Part shown: piece by piece, positions 10,646 to 19,054 of the stretch
Position numbering within the stretch: position 1 is the stretch's first letter
Layout of the letters: each line of letters begins with the position of its first letter
Origin: Desulfobacteraceae bacterium UBA2174
GTDB taxonomy: Bacteria; Desulfobacterota; Desulfobacteria; Desulfobacterales; UBA2174
Assembly: GCA_002327445.1 (NCBI GenBank)
Contig: DCWA01000047.1
Coordinates: forward strand, 1 to 62,186
Direction: 5' to 3'
DNA length: 62,186 bases
The notes under the pieces: generated by a model
The model's database searches: none
What the model saw: the letters and a program-made list of their open reading frames with translations, nothing else
Told to the model about the DNA's origin: nothing
Program-made: the position numbers and the translations under genes

Positions 10646-10933
10646 TTACACGATCAAAGCCTTACGTTCAATCGGATCGAACGGCCGACCCATGCTCGTC
10701 ACTTTGGGTTGAACGTTTTCAGCCGGCCCAACGTCAATGATCAACACGTGGTCTTCATCGTGGTCGATAATTTCCGAAAGTGCATCACTCATGCGAAGGT
10801 ATTTCAGCTTGTCGAGCCGACACTGAAAAACTGAAAGCTGCATCCATTCGCCGAAACCCTTCATCGTCTTATAAACCTTGCGCCAGCGCCGGCTGCTACT
10901 GATATCATATGCCACCAGGTAGAAATGTTCCAT
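10646..10933 (-). CDS. cas2: CRISPR-associated endonuclease Cas2
   Basis: The product has 95 residues, normal for Cas2. It starts MEHFYLVAYDIS, giving the family's first beta strand with the conserved Asp in YDIS, followed by RRWRKVYKTMKGFGEWMQLS and the SVFQCRL strand. Cas2 dimers bridge two Cas1 dimers in the spacer-integration complex. It is the last gene of the cas operon, two bases after the cas4-cas1 stop, and faces the leader. It is intact, and the VLIIDVGP strand and C-terminal tail are present. Confidence 0.95.
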   Translation of the reverse strand: MEHFYLVAYDISSSRRWRKVYKTMKGFGEWMQLSVFQCRLDKLKYLRMSDALSEIIDHDEDHVLIIDVGPAENVQPKVTSMGRPFDPIERKALIV

Positions 10934-10935
10934 GA

Positions 10936-12735
10936 TCAGCGCGTCACGAAATTGGGGTAGCGGGGGATTTCACCAGTCAAATAGCGCGCCAGCAGCCGTG
11001 CCTGAACCTCGAACAGTCGCCGGTAGCTGACACGATATTTGAAAATCGGGTGAGTAATCTCCTGTTCCATTCGTCGCTCGAACGCGGCGATAAAACGCTT
11101 TCGTCCCGGAGCTTTGAGGTTACAGCCCACAGCCGTGGTCACGAAATCTTCGGGCCGGACCTCGCCGTTGTTCACCGCCATGATCACGGCCGAATCAGCC
11201 ACCAACGGTCTGAACGGCTCCATCATGTCCAGGGCCAGAGCCGGCCGGCCGAAGCGCGGCTGGTGGAAAAAACCGCGGTACGGGTCCAGCCCCACCGCGG
11301 AGAGGGCCACTGTCCACTCGCGGGTCAACATGGCGTAGGCAAACGAGAGCATGGCGTTTATCGGGTCCTTGGGCGGGCGCCGGTTGCGCGCGGACAGATC
11401 GAAAACCTTCAAACCGTCATGGTTGCAGGAAAGCATCCGCGTGAAATTTTGAAAATAGTGCCGGGCGCTGTTGCCCTCCACCCCCAGCAAGGTTTCCAAA
11501 GACTTTGCCAGGGCAGCCTGGCCGATGTCGTTGCGCATGGTCAGCATCAATTCACGCGGCGCCTTGCCGCCGTCATTATCGTCATGCTGCGCCTCGGTTT
11601 CTTCCCCTGGCAAGACGCACTCCACCTTGTCTTGATCCGGTGGGTCCGGTGACAGCTTCCAGTTGCGTCGCAACAGGGTGCGGCAGTTGGCGATCTTGGC
11701 CGCCACCCAGTTGCGCGCCAGCTTGAGGCACACGTCCGGGTCGAAGCTGGCACGATATTGGCCGGTGCGGTTTCCAACATTTTTATGGCCCGTGCCTATC
11801 ATGTGCCCCACGAACCATCCGCCGTAACTCAAAAAGGTCACCGGGATTTCGCGGGTCATGCACTCGTGCAGCAGCGGCGTGGATATGCCGCTCGATCCGT
11901 AGAGCACCACCTGGGAAACATCGTTGAGCCGGGCTTCGGCGATCTTTTCCTTCTTTTCCTCTACAACGATCTGCTCGCCATCCTTGCGCAAGTATGCCCG
12001 GGGCGCTTGCACATACAGCGGCAGCCCCTTTCCGGCGGCGGCATACACCGGACGCGGCGCCACCTGGCAACGATTGAGAAAACGCACTTCATCCGGCAAA
12101 CAGATGCCGAGAAGCGAACATCGCGCGCACTTGGGGCTGTCGGCAAGCGGCGGCGGGGTCTGTGACGATACGGCCAGTTGCCGCAGCCCTTGGATGCCCG
12201 CCAGGGTTTCGGCGATCAGTTCATCGTCAAACCGCACCGGCACCCGTTCCCGAGACCCGTGAAAATACAACACCCCTCCGTCGCAGGAAAATCCGTGCTC
12301 GCGCAGCAACAGTCCCTGGGCGCAGACCTGAACCCTTTCGGGCGCATAGGCCCCGGCGGCCACGTGGGGCCGCTTGCCCTTTTTGTAGTCTACCGGAGTG
12401 ACGAGGCTGCCTTCGCCTTCGACCAGATCAATCTTGGCGGTGATGCCCAACCGCTCGGAACTCAACGACACGGATTGGGCATGGATCTTTGCTTCGGCTT
12501 CTTCGTCCGTTTCGGCCGGCAGGCTTCCATTTTCCCGATCCACCCGCTTGTGCCGGATATGCCCCTCCACCGTGTCGGCGTTGTGGGCGAACTCGCCCTG
12601 AACCCACATCAGATAGGCGAGACGGGGGCAATAGACATACTCGTTGAGAATGCGAACGGGGATGAGACCCGTGAACCCGAGCACTGGTTTGGCGGCTCCG
12701 GGATCGCTCACTTCCGATTTTTCACTGCCCGCCAC
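10936..12735 (-). CDS. cas4-cas1: Cas4-Cas1 fusion protein (type I-G adaptation)
   Basis: A 599-residue fusion typical of Geobacter-type I-G loci. Residues about 25-225 are Cas4: YCPRLAY supplies the first cysteine, VDYKKGKRP is the RecB-like catalytic core, QVCAQGLLL follows, and CARCSLLGIC gives the other cluster cysteines. Residues about 228-599 are Cas1, with PLYVQAPRAYLRKDG, LYGSSGISTPLLHECM, the central MLSFAYAMLTREW helix and a C-terminal PFRPLVAD motif. Cas4 trims and selects PAM-bearing prespacers; Cas1 integrates them. I chose the GTG at 12735 because GGGGAGG lies just upstream. This overlaps the end of the four-helix-bundle gene by 14 bases and suggests coupled translation. A longer frame runs up to 12870 but lies inside the preceding gene. 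Confidence 0.95.
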   Translation of the reverse strand: MAGSEKSEVSDPGAAKPVLGFTGLIPVRILNEYVYCPRLAYLMWVQGEFAHNADTVEGHIRHKRVDRENGSLPAETDEEAEAKIHAQSVSLSSERLGITAKIDLVEGEGSLVTPVDYKKGKRPHVAAGAYAPERVQVCAQGLLLREHGFSCDGGVLYFHGSRERVPVRFDDELIAETLAGIQGLRQLAVSSQTPPPLADSPKCARCSLLGICLPDEVRFLNRCQVAPRPVYAAAGKGLPLYVQAPRAYLRKDGEQIVVEEKKEKIAEARLNDVSQVVLYGSSGISTPLLHECMTREIPVTFLSYGGWFVGHMIGTGHKNVGNRTGQYRASFDPDVCLKLARNWVAAKIANCRTLLRRNWKLSPDPPDQDKVECVLPGEETEAQHDDNDGGKAPRELMLTMRNDIGQAALAKSLETLLGVEGNSARHYFQNFTRMLSCNHDGLKVFDLSARNRRPPKDPINAMLSFAYAMLTREWTVALSAVGLDPYRGFFHQPRFGRPALALDMMEPFRPLVADSAVIMAVNNGEVRPEDFVTTAVGCNLKAPGRKRFIAAFERRMEQEITHPIFKYRVSYRRLFEVQARLLARYLTGEIPRYPNFVTR

Positions 12736-13309
12736 GTCTGCCTCCCCTATTGAGTCGAGCCTCGCTTCGCACGCGATAAAGCCTTTCGGTAAACCCGCCT
12801 TCTTCCACGAAGTCTTTCTCAAGGTTGCGAAGCTGTTGGTCCAACAAGAAATTGGTCTGGTGCAAAACACACACCATTGTATTTGCAGCCACCTCCGGGG
12901 GTGCGTTTTCGATATAGGTCCTATAGGTCAAATAGGACCTATCCTTGCGGTAGCACAAATCGCGCGTCGAACGGGCGCGTGGATGATCCTTGAGCCAGAG
13001 GCGCAGTCCGCGCTGGCGCAGGAAATCTTTGTAATCCAGCAAAAGCTCCTCCAAGCTGGCACGAGCCACGCCGACCAATTTCAGCTCAGTCTTTTTGGAG
13101 GTGCCCGAAGCCATGCTCCCTTCGGCGATATTCTGCTTGCCGCTGCGTGCTGCCTGCACCATCTGATCGTGCGTACGCGAACGGCGGTCGATGAAGCGGT
13201 TGCAGAACGCCACGGTGCCGTCATAAACGATTTCGGCCATCTTGAAGGACTGAAGCTCCTGGTAGCCTCCATGAGGCGGGATCAAACCGGTAGAATCTTT
13301 CTCGGTCAT
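12722..13309 (-). CDS. Four-helix-bundle suffix-domain protein embedded in the cas operon
   Basis: The product has 195 residues. The N-terminal part (GGYQELQSFKMAEIVYDG, RSRTHDQMVQAARSGKQN, IAEGS) is the four-helix-bundle fold of the S23/rRNA-intervening-sequence and Avd-like family. The C-terminal part (EVAANTMVCVLHQTNFLLD, EEGGFTERLYR) is the 'suffix' domain. Start choice: ATG at 13309 follows AAGGAGGCGAAACC. Residues 123-133 (DRSYLTYRTYI) are encoded by a palindromic DNA repeat that also lies 41 bases upstream of the start. The stop overlaps the cas4-cas1 GTG by 14 bases. Function is unknown. Family relatives bind nucleic acid (Avd in diversity-generating retroelements), so an accessory adaptation role is possible. 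Passive insertion of a selfish gene is the alternative. Confidence 0.85.
   Translation of the reverse strand: MTEKDSTGLIPPHGGYQELQSFKMAEIVYDGTVAFCNRFIDRRSRTHDQMVQAARSGKQNIAEGSMASGTSKKTELKLVGVARASLEELLLDYKDFLRQRGLRLWLKDHPRARSTRDLCYRKDRSYLTYRTYIENAPPEVAANTMVCVLHQTNFLLDQQLRNLEKDFVEEGGFTERLYRVRSEARLNRGGRRGGQ
12913..12942. repeat. In-frame hairpin repeat inside the four-helix gene
   Basis: The 30-bp unit ends in the hairpin ATAGGTC-AAATAG-GACCTAT (12923-12942), preceded by TATAGGTCCT. It codes for residues 123-133 of the protein. It matches the unit at 13351-13380 except in the loop and a few lead bases. Confidence 0.9.
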
Positions 13310-13350
13310 GATGGTTTCGCCTCCTTCCTTTACTGGTGAAGTTTTTTGAG

Positions 13351-13380
13351 TATAGGGCCAATAGGTCTTACAGGACCTAT
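13351..13380. repeat. Second copy of the hairpin repeat, upstream of the four-helix gene
   Basis: TATAGGGCCA is followed by the hairpin ATAGGTC-TTACAG-GACCTAT. The 7-bp stem is identical to that at 12923-12942, but the 6-nt loop differs. It lies between the Cas8-like gene and the start of the four-helix gene, 41 bases upstream of the start, where it would be transcribed in the operon mRNA. Confidence 0.9.
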
Positions 13381-13468
13381 ATTCTCTTGCCGTTTGAACC
13401 CGACAATCCAAAGAACTCCATGCCAAAGTAGCTGAATTAGCCTTGAATTTGAAAGAACCATTCTTCAA

Positions 13469-14401
13469 TTATAATGGTACAGCAGTCGAAAAATTTCGAA
13501 ATTTTCCCTGGGTTAATCTCTGGCATCTAAAAATTTCCACCACTCCAATTTTTTTGAGTTTATTTCGATCCGGTTTTGATGTTTGGAGTTCATGGAGAGA
13601 CAAGAGAGAGCGAAGCGTCTCGATTGATAAGGGGGATTCCCAAATGGGCCAAGTAAGAAAAATACCTTTCGCCCTATTTTGTGTAAAAGCAGTCGTCTCC
13701 AAACTGTTGATTTTTGGCGCAGTCACAAACAGCGGCAATGCCTCAATGGCGAGCCGATTTGCACCCCACACACATCCTGCAACTTTACGGTTTCGGTCTC
13801 CGCTTGGATTTTGCCACTGAAGCGCATATCTCACATCGTCGGCGGGGTCCCATCTCATTGTGTGCTTTTCAACTGGGTCATCATATTGCCATAAAGAAAA
13901 CAATGTCTTGCTGATGTGGAAGACTTCTGTATCCGACACAATCTGGCGAATCGTCCCGAGAAAATGCTGATGGCCAGCACCACTCATGGTTCGCATAGCT
14001 GTATCAGCGATACTTTCGGAGTTCTTATCACACAAACTCTCGCATCCATATGCTGCCATAAAATCTGCAAACCTTCTATCGTTTAGATGCGATTCTTTTT
14101 GAGCTTTCAGCACCTCATTTCGAAAAACTTCAGGCGACAATGAAAGATTATCAGAAAATTTAAATGCAGGATGATTCTGCATTTGTTTGAGTGTGATATT
14201 CAATTTTGAAACAAAATCTGCTTCTGCAACATAGAAATGGAACGATAAAACTGGACGCCAAGCTCCGTCATGCTTGCGCCATTCCATGGTAGTTGGATAA
14301 TCGGTGCTCCAAGCCATAGAAGCAGTTCTCAACACGCCCACCGCCGCCAAAAACCCCAACGGATTGGCCCCGTCGATGCCTTTCAAGATAAGTTCGTTCA
14401 C
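13469..14401 (-). CDS. Type I-G Cas8-like protein (Cas8u2/Csb3-like, Cas3-associated)
   Basis: The product has 310 residues. The N-terminus LKGIDGANPLGFLAAVGVLR matches the opening motif of the I-G/I-U proteins encoded beside cas3, variously called Cas8u2, Csb3 or Csx17-like. Further motifs are MRTMSGAGHQHFLGTIRQ, KHTMRWDPADDVRYALQW and VWGANRLAIEALPLF. By position and motif it is expected to be the large subunit of the effector, contacting the crRNA handle and PAM, but it is far shorter than Csx17 (about 700 residues). The start overlaps the end of cas3 (ATGA), so translation is coupled. The local base composition is more AT-rich than neighbouring genes, especially toward the 3' end. The exact family name is uncertain. 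Confidence 0.75.
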   Translation of the reverse strand: MNELILKGIDGANPLGFLAAVGVLRTASMAWSTDYPTTMEWRKHDGAWRPVLSFHFYVAEADFVSKLNITLKQMQNHPAFKFSDNLSLSPEVFRNEVLKAQKESHLNDRRFADFMAAYGCESLCDKNSESIADTAMRTMSGAGHQHFLGTIRQIVSDTEVFHISKTLFSLWQYDDPVEKHTMRWDPADDVRYALQWQNPSGDRNRKVAGCVWGANRLAIEALPLFVTAPKINSLETTAFTQNRAKGIFLTWPIWESPLSIETLRSLLSLHELQTSKPDRNKLKKIGVVEIFRCQRLTQGKFRNFSTAVPL

Positions 14402-17364
14402 CGTTTGGCCCTCCGTTCCTTTTCCTCATGCTCACTTTGGCGATGGTCGGCCAATCGTAAAATAGTCTCCAGCCAGGCAAGCCCCCACCAGCCATAACGG
14501 CGGGTAAGGCGCCAAAACCGTTCAGAAACACCGGAGTCGAGCCGCTCAAGACGAGTGTCTGAGTTGGCTGAGAGTCGCAAGCCATCAACAATTAGCGTTA
14601 CGTCTGTCGGATTTTGGTCAAAAACAACCGGTGCAAACGGTCGGCAGTGTCCGTGGTGGCTCGCGATCAGATGAAGCACCAGTTCACGAAGTTGCGGATC
14701 GGCCGGCAAAGCATCGGCGCCGGATTCCGCCAGACGAACCGAAAGTAGTTCATGCCGGTAGCCTTCAGGATAACCGGTTGCTTTCCGTGCACGTGCATAG
14801 GCGAGACGGCCTTGAGGGATTTCTTCCGATTTGGCCAGCAGTTCACCGCGCGCCCAGGGGTTGCCACCCCTCAAAAGCGCCTGGAACCGCGGATCGGCCT
14901 TGCCCGGGTCATGAAATTTCCCTGCGATGCTTTCAGCATCCAGGAGATTATCCTGCAAGCCGCAGCATGTCGCAAAACGTCGGGCCAATGCACCCACAGC
15001 CTTCAAATGGCTTTCCAGCGAAACATAGGTGGTGCCGGAGGAACTGGCGTCATCCTCGTCTGAGAACCAGTCGACGTTTTCATTCGCAGATTGCTCGCCC
15101 TGCGGATCGGTTCGCTCACGCCCCCTGAGAACCACCCCTGTCTCAAGCGGATGGAGGATGATGTCGCGTTTTAGCATCGGCTCACTGGCGAGGCCAGTAG
15201 CAATATTCCTCAACCACCCAGGTGCAGTTTCATCTCCTGAAAGCATGACAAGGGCATCTTTCACAGTGGCCGAAAAACCTTCCGGATCTTCTTCAATCGA
15301 ATTCCTCGCCTGATCGGCCAGTTGGTGAAAGCGGTTTTTAAACTCACCATCAGGCCACTGTTCGATGATAGCCGGGTGAAGCCGCAACAAGCACTTGCCC
15401 CTGACCTTGGCATACGCCCTGTCCCCCCAATCCCGAGGTGGTTTGGAGTCTTCGGCGAAAGGAAAATCACCCAGAGATCCCCATCCCTTTTCAGTAGCGG
15501 GAATAATGACGACATCGCCGGGTTTGACCTGTCCGGAATTGGACACTACTTCCGCTTCTTCCTTGCCCCTCCATCGAATCACCCTGCGAACACGCCCGAT
15601 GTTGCCGTCATCGGGCTTGGTTTCAAAGTCCTGGAAAACGGAACCTTCTACGTCGGCAAGCTTGTCCATCGGGGTTTCGCCGACATCCATCCAGTGACGC
15701 ATCGCCCAGACCGGAACCGAAAGAGCTTCTGCGACGGAAGGCGGACAAAGCGCCATCACATCCAGTGACTTTTCTGCGCGATCGAAGGTAGAAAGATCGA
15801 TATCCGCCCGCCAACAAACTTGAACATCCGCAGACACCCGACCCGGTCCATGCAGAAACAGGGAGACATCGGGTGTAGGGACCGGCGCTGGCATGGTCTG
15901 GCCCCAGCAGTCCACATGAGCGGGAAGCATCACAGGAGCATGGACGGCGGTCGCATTCAGTTTTTCCAGAACTTCGGTGGTTAAGCGTTCGGTTAATGCA
16001 CAAATTCCCATGTCGATTGCGCCGTCTTCGCCGGCTTGCTCGATCAACCACTGCCAGGTTCGGCTCAACGGTTCGCCATAAACGGGATCTTCGGCGCTGG
16101 ATTTCACCAAATCGGTCCGCATCAGGATTGCAGCACGAGCTTCGATTGCCCGTCCCATTCGGTTCAACCGCCCGAACCGCTGGCGAAGGGCATCGAGACT
16201 GGCGCACTCGGTAATCAGCACGTCGAAATCCAAATCCGCACCAACTTCCAGCGTCTGGGTCGCCACAACAAAAACCGGTGATTCAAGACGGCGGCTTTTC
16301 GCTTGATCCGAAGAAAGCTGAAAGCGCTTGAGCCTTTCGGAAATGGTGTCGTCTTTGTCGATTGGCCGCATACGGCCAGTGAGAAGAATGGCATTTTCGC
16401 CATACTTTTGAACAAGCTGATGATGCACTTCCCTTGCTATTGCCACATAATTTGCGAAAATGACGGCAGCCACCGGCTTGCCTTCCACAAGCGCCTCGGC
16501 TTCTTTCACCAAATCGGCTGCAAGGTCTTTTTTCGCATTTTTCCCGCTCGCCTTGCTCGGTCGTAATATTGCCATCTTGGATGCAAGTTGGCGGTCTCCA
16601 AGAGGGTGCCCTTTGGTCCGGGGTTCCTTGGACGTATCGATAAATACGTCCTTGGTGTCCGGTGGGGTAGCCGACATGATGGAAACATGAAAGGGATTCG
16701 GCAAAGGCATTTCAGCCCATGAGCGGTATTTACGGACAGAGTGCAGGGTTTCCATAAACGGCTGGGAACAGTGAGCCTCATCCAAGAGAATGAGAGAATC
16801 GTTGCCGGTCAGCCCAGCCTGAATCGGCCACGCCTTGGGTGAACGTCCGTAGGCACGAAACAACAAGCGTGAGCCGATCTGATCCACTGTAGTCGCGATG
16901 ATGGCCGGTTGAATCGGAGAGCGCGCCCATGCGTCGGACCGGTACATGCCACCGCGCAGCTGGTAGCACATAAGCGGAATGTCGCTGCCTGACAGCATCC
17001 GCAATCTTTCAGCTACATCGAAAAGGATGCCGCTTTTGGCGCCTATCAACGCTTTTGAGATTTTCTTGGAGCGCTCAAAGGCCTCGTCAACAATCACCCG
17101 GCGGTCCACAACGAAAAAGATTCGCCGGGGAGCTTTTGATCCCCATACGCTGCCCTGTTTCACGGATTTGGCCGCAAGTGCATACACGGCGATATCTATG
17201 CAGGCGGTTTTCCCTGATGCCGTTGGCAATGCGATGGCTTCGGGCCAAGGGTTTTCAGGACTATCCAAGACCCGCCGGGCCAAAGTTTTTTGCCAGGCAA
17301 ACGGGCAATATCCCCAGAGTGCTTGAAAGAACTCGTCGAACCCTTCAACGGTCGGCCCGGTCAT
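14398..17364 (-). CDS. cas3: CRISPR-associated helicase/nuclease Cas3 (helicase followed by HD domain)
   Basis: The product has 988 residues from the ATG at 17364; a longer frame to 17427 lies in csb2. The N-terminal SF2 helicase has ALPTASGKT (residues about 46-53), LLDEAHCSQPF (DEAH about 195), MSATPP (about 230), TLEVGADLDFD and QRFGRLNRMG. The HD nuclease domain is at the C-terminus (about 781-988), with SLESHLKAVG, GKFHDPGKAD, IASHHGH and LRLADH. Helicase-then-HD order is the type I-G arrangement, the reverse of most Cas3. It degrades target DNA after recruitment by Cascade. It overlaps csb2 by 20 bases and the Cas8-like gene by 4. All key motifs are intact. Confidence 0.95.
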   Translation of the reverse strand: MTGPTVEGFDEFFQALWGYCPFAWQKTLARRVLDSPENPWPEAIALPTASGKTACIDIAVYALAAKSVKQGSVWGSKAPRRIFFVVDRRVIVDEAFERSKKISKALIGAKSGILFDVAERLRMLSGSDIPLMCYQLRGGMYRSDAWARSPIQPAIIATTVDQIGSRLLFRAYGRSPKAWPIQAGLTGNDSLILLDEAHCSQPFMETLHSVRKYRSWAEMPLPNPFHVSIMSATPPDTKDVFIDTSKEPRTKGHPLGDRQLASKMAILRPSKASGKNAKKDLAADLVKEAEALVEGKPVAAVIFANYVAIAREVHHQLVQKYGENAILLTGRMRPIDKDDTISERLKRFQLSSDQAKSRRLESPVFVVATQTLEVGADLDFDVLITECASLDALRQRFGRLNRMGRAIEARAAILMRTDLVKSSAEDPVYGEPLSRTWQWLIEQAGEDGAIDMGICALTERLTTEVLEKLNATAVHAPVMLPAHVDCWGQTMPAPVPTPDVSLFLHGPGRVSADVQVCWRADIDLSTFDRAEKSLDVMALCPPSVAEALSVPVWAMRHWMDVGETPMDKLADVEGSVFQDFETKPDDGNIGRVRRVIRWRGKEEAEVVSNSGQVKPGDVVIIPATEKGWGSLGDFPFAEDSKPPRDWGDRAYAKVRGKCLLRLHPAIIEQWPDGEFKNRFHQLADQARNSIEEDPEGFSATVKDALVMLSGDETAPGWLRNIATGLASEPMLKRDIILHPLETGVVLRGRERTDPQGEQSANENVDWFSDEDDASSSGTTYVSLESHLKAVGALARRFATCCGLQDNLLDAESIAGKFHDPGKADPRFQALLRGGNPWARGELLAKSEEIPQGRLAYARARKATGYPEGYRHELLSVRLAESGADALPADPQLRELVLHLIASHHGHCRPFAPVVFDQNPTDVTLIVDGLRLSANSDTRLERLDSGVSERFWRLTRRYGWWGLAWLETILRLADHRQSEHEEKERRAKR

Positions 17365-19054
17365 TGGCCTGCTCCTTTCTATCCATCGGACGAAAGAGCC
17401 CGTATCCCTTGAAGCGCCCGGCGCCAACGATCAGGGGCCCAATTACCGGCTCTGAGAACAGAATCACCGCGTGACAGTGGTGCATCCGTCCGCCATCGGC
17501 TTTTCTTTTGATTGGTGGAAATTCCCGCGAGTGGGGGGCGCCTTCAACCCGTGAAACCGGGTGCAGCAAGACGTCTTCAGGGCGAGGCAAGCCGACTCGC
17601 TCGCAGGCATCCTTGACCACCTCGGCCGCCTTCTCCCATTTGTCCTTCCCGTTAAAGTGACGGTCCAAAACAACCGGCGTCACGCTGGCCCAACTTTTTG
17701 AAGCCTTTGTCCAAGCTTCCCCTCTCAGGTTCCAGGGCGGTGTTTCTCGCGTTTCTATTTCCATTTGGCACTCGAACCAATCTCGGTTAAACAATCGGAC
17801 CGGTCGGGGCAACCCGTACTCGTCTCTTAACCAGGGTCCGATGCTGTTGCCCGCCTCTGCCTTGTCGACGGACCGGGGGATCGCGAGGGCAACACCCATA
17901 ACGCGGCCGTCTGCATGCTCGTGACCGACAAAAGCCAGCGGAATAATGGCAAGGTGGGGTTCTCGTGAGGGTGACTGGTCCGGCCTGTGACCGGAGATCC
18001 ATTCCGGAATCGGCTGGGGGCATCCGGATAACAAGGCGCCACGAACGGCCTCGGTTAATTTAAGGGTTGCATGCAGGGTCAAATGCTTGCCGGCAAGACT
18101 CAGAACAACGAGATTTTCATCAAAAATGCTTCGGAGCATGTCGGGTTGATCGATTTTCACCGCTGGCCCGTATCCTTGCCATAAGCTTGGTTCGGGCCGC
18201 AAAGATCGGGGAATGTGGCCACCAAAACTGTCGGTTTTTGCTCTGCATTCGGCGATAGATGAATCGATGGCCGCCATTTTTTGTTTAAACGGCTTTTCAG
18301 CTTCCTTTTTTTCCGCCCCTTTTAATCCTTTGAGGGCGCCTTTGCGTTCTTGGTCAAGCTCCTTTCGGATAGTTTCAAGCGTCGAAATCGCTACTGTAGC
18401 ATCACGGTATCGAACAACGTTGTCCTTGTTACAACGTGCTCTGAGATACTCGAGCCGACCAGCGCCAAAGACCCGCAAGCGATGTGTGGCAACGCCACTG
18501 ACAGGAACGAGGGTAGGTGGAGGGGGATCTTCAGTGAGCCACATCTGCACGAACGATGCGGAATGGCCGATGGAAACCACGTTGCGGCAAAGACGACCAA
18601 TCGCTTGCCTATGCTCTTGCGGAAGGTTTTCCTTCCAGATCAGGTGGACTTCAGGATGGCGGGGGATGGCAACCGGAAATCTGCGGGCCTGGCGGGGGCG
18701 GAATTCGGGCAGCAAAGTCAGCCCAGCTTCTTTGAGTTTGGCCTCGTCATGTGAATCCGGCATTTTTTTAGAGAGGCTTGAGTCGTTCACTGGGACATAG
18801 CTCGTTACAGGTATTTGGCCTTTTAGAGTCCTCCGCGTTTCAGCATCAGAAGCTGCAATTTCAGGCGCGGGTAGTTGTTCGAACCATTCGAGGGCGGCTT
18901 TCTCTTGTTCATTCTGTCCGGTTTCAAACCATGCCGCCGCCATCGCCATGAAAACCCGGTCCGGGTGCGGCGGCCATTCAGCGCGTTCCTTGTTCGCGCC
19001 ATCGGCGGCTGCCATCACCCAGCCGTTCAGGAAATGGATGCATAGTCCGAACAT
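17345..19054 (-). CDS. csb2: Type I-G Cas5-Cas6 fusion, Csb2 (GSU0054 family)
   Basis: The product has 569 residues. It starts MFGLCIHFLNGWVMAA and has WPPHPDRVFMAMAAAWF, the standard N-terminus of Csb2, then TLLPEFRPRQARRFPVAIP and a charged middle region (DQERKGALKGLKGAEKKEAE). The C-terminus has VIGPLIVGAGRFKGYGLF, a glycine-rich loop like that of Cas6 endonucleases. The protein combines the Cas5 role (holding the crRNA 5' handle) with Cas6 cleavage of the repeat hairpin. It starts at ATG 19054, which shares a base with the csb1 stop (TAATG), so the two are translationally coupled. Confidence 0.93.
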   Translation of the reverse strand: MFGLCIHFLNGWVMAAADGANKERAEWPPHPDRVFMAMAAAWFETGQNEQEKAALEWFEQLPAPEIAASDAETRRTLKGQIPVTSYVPVNDSSLSKKMPDSHDEAKLKEAGLTLLPEFRPRQARRFPVAIPRHPEVHLIWKENLPQEHRQAIGRLCRNVVSIGHSASFVQMWLTEDPPPPTLVPVSGVATHRLRVFGAGRLEYLRARCNKDNVVRYRDATVAISTLETIRKELDQERKGALKGLKGAEKKEAEKPFKQKMAAIDSSIAECRAKTDSFGGHIPRSLRPEPSLWQGYGPAVKIDQPDMLRSIFDENLVVLSLAGKHLTLHATLKLTEAVRGALLSGCPQPIPEWISGHRPDQSPSREPHLAIIPLAFVGHEHADGRVMGVALAIPRSVDKAEAGNSIGPWLRDEYGLPRPVRLFNRDWFECQMEIETRETPPWNLRGEAWTKASKSWASVTPVVLDRHFNGKDKWEKAAEVVKDACERVGLPRPEDVLLHPVSRVEGAPHSREFPPIKRKADGGRMHHCHAVILFSEPVIGPLIVGAGRFKGYGLFRPMDRKEQANDRADR

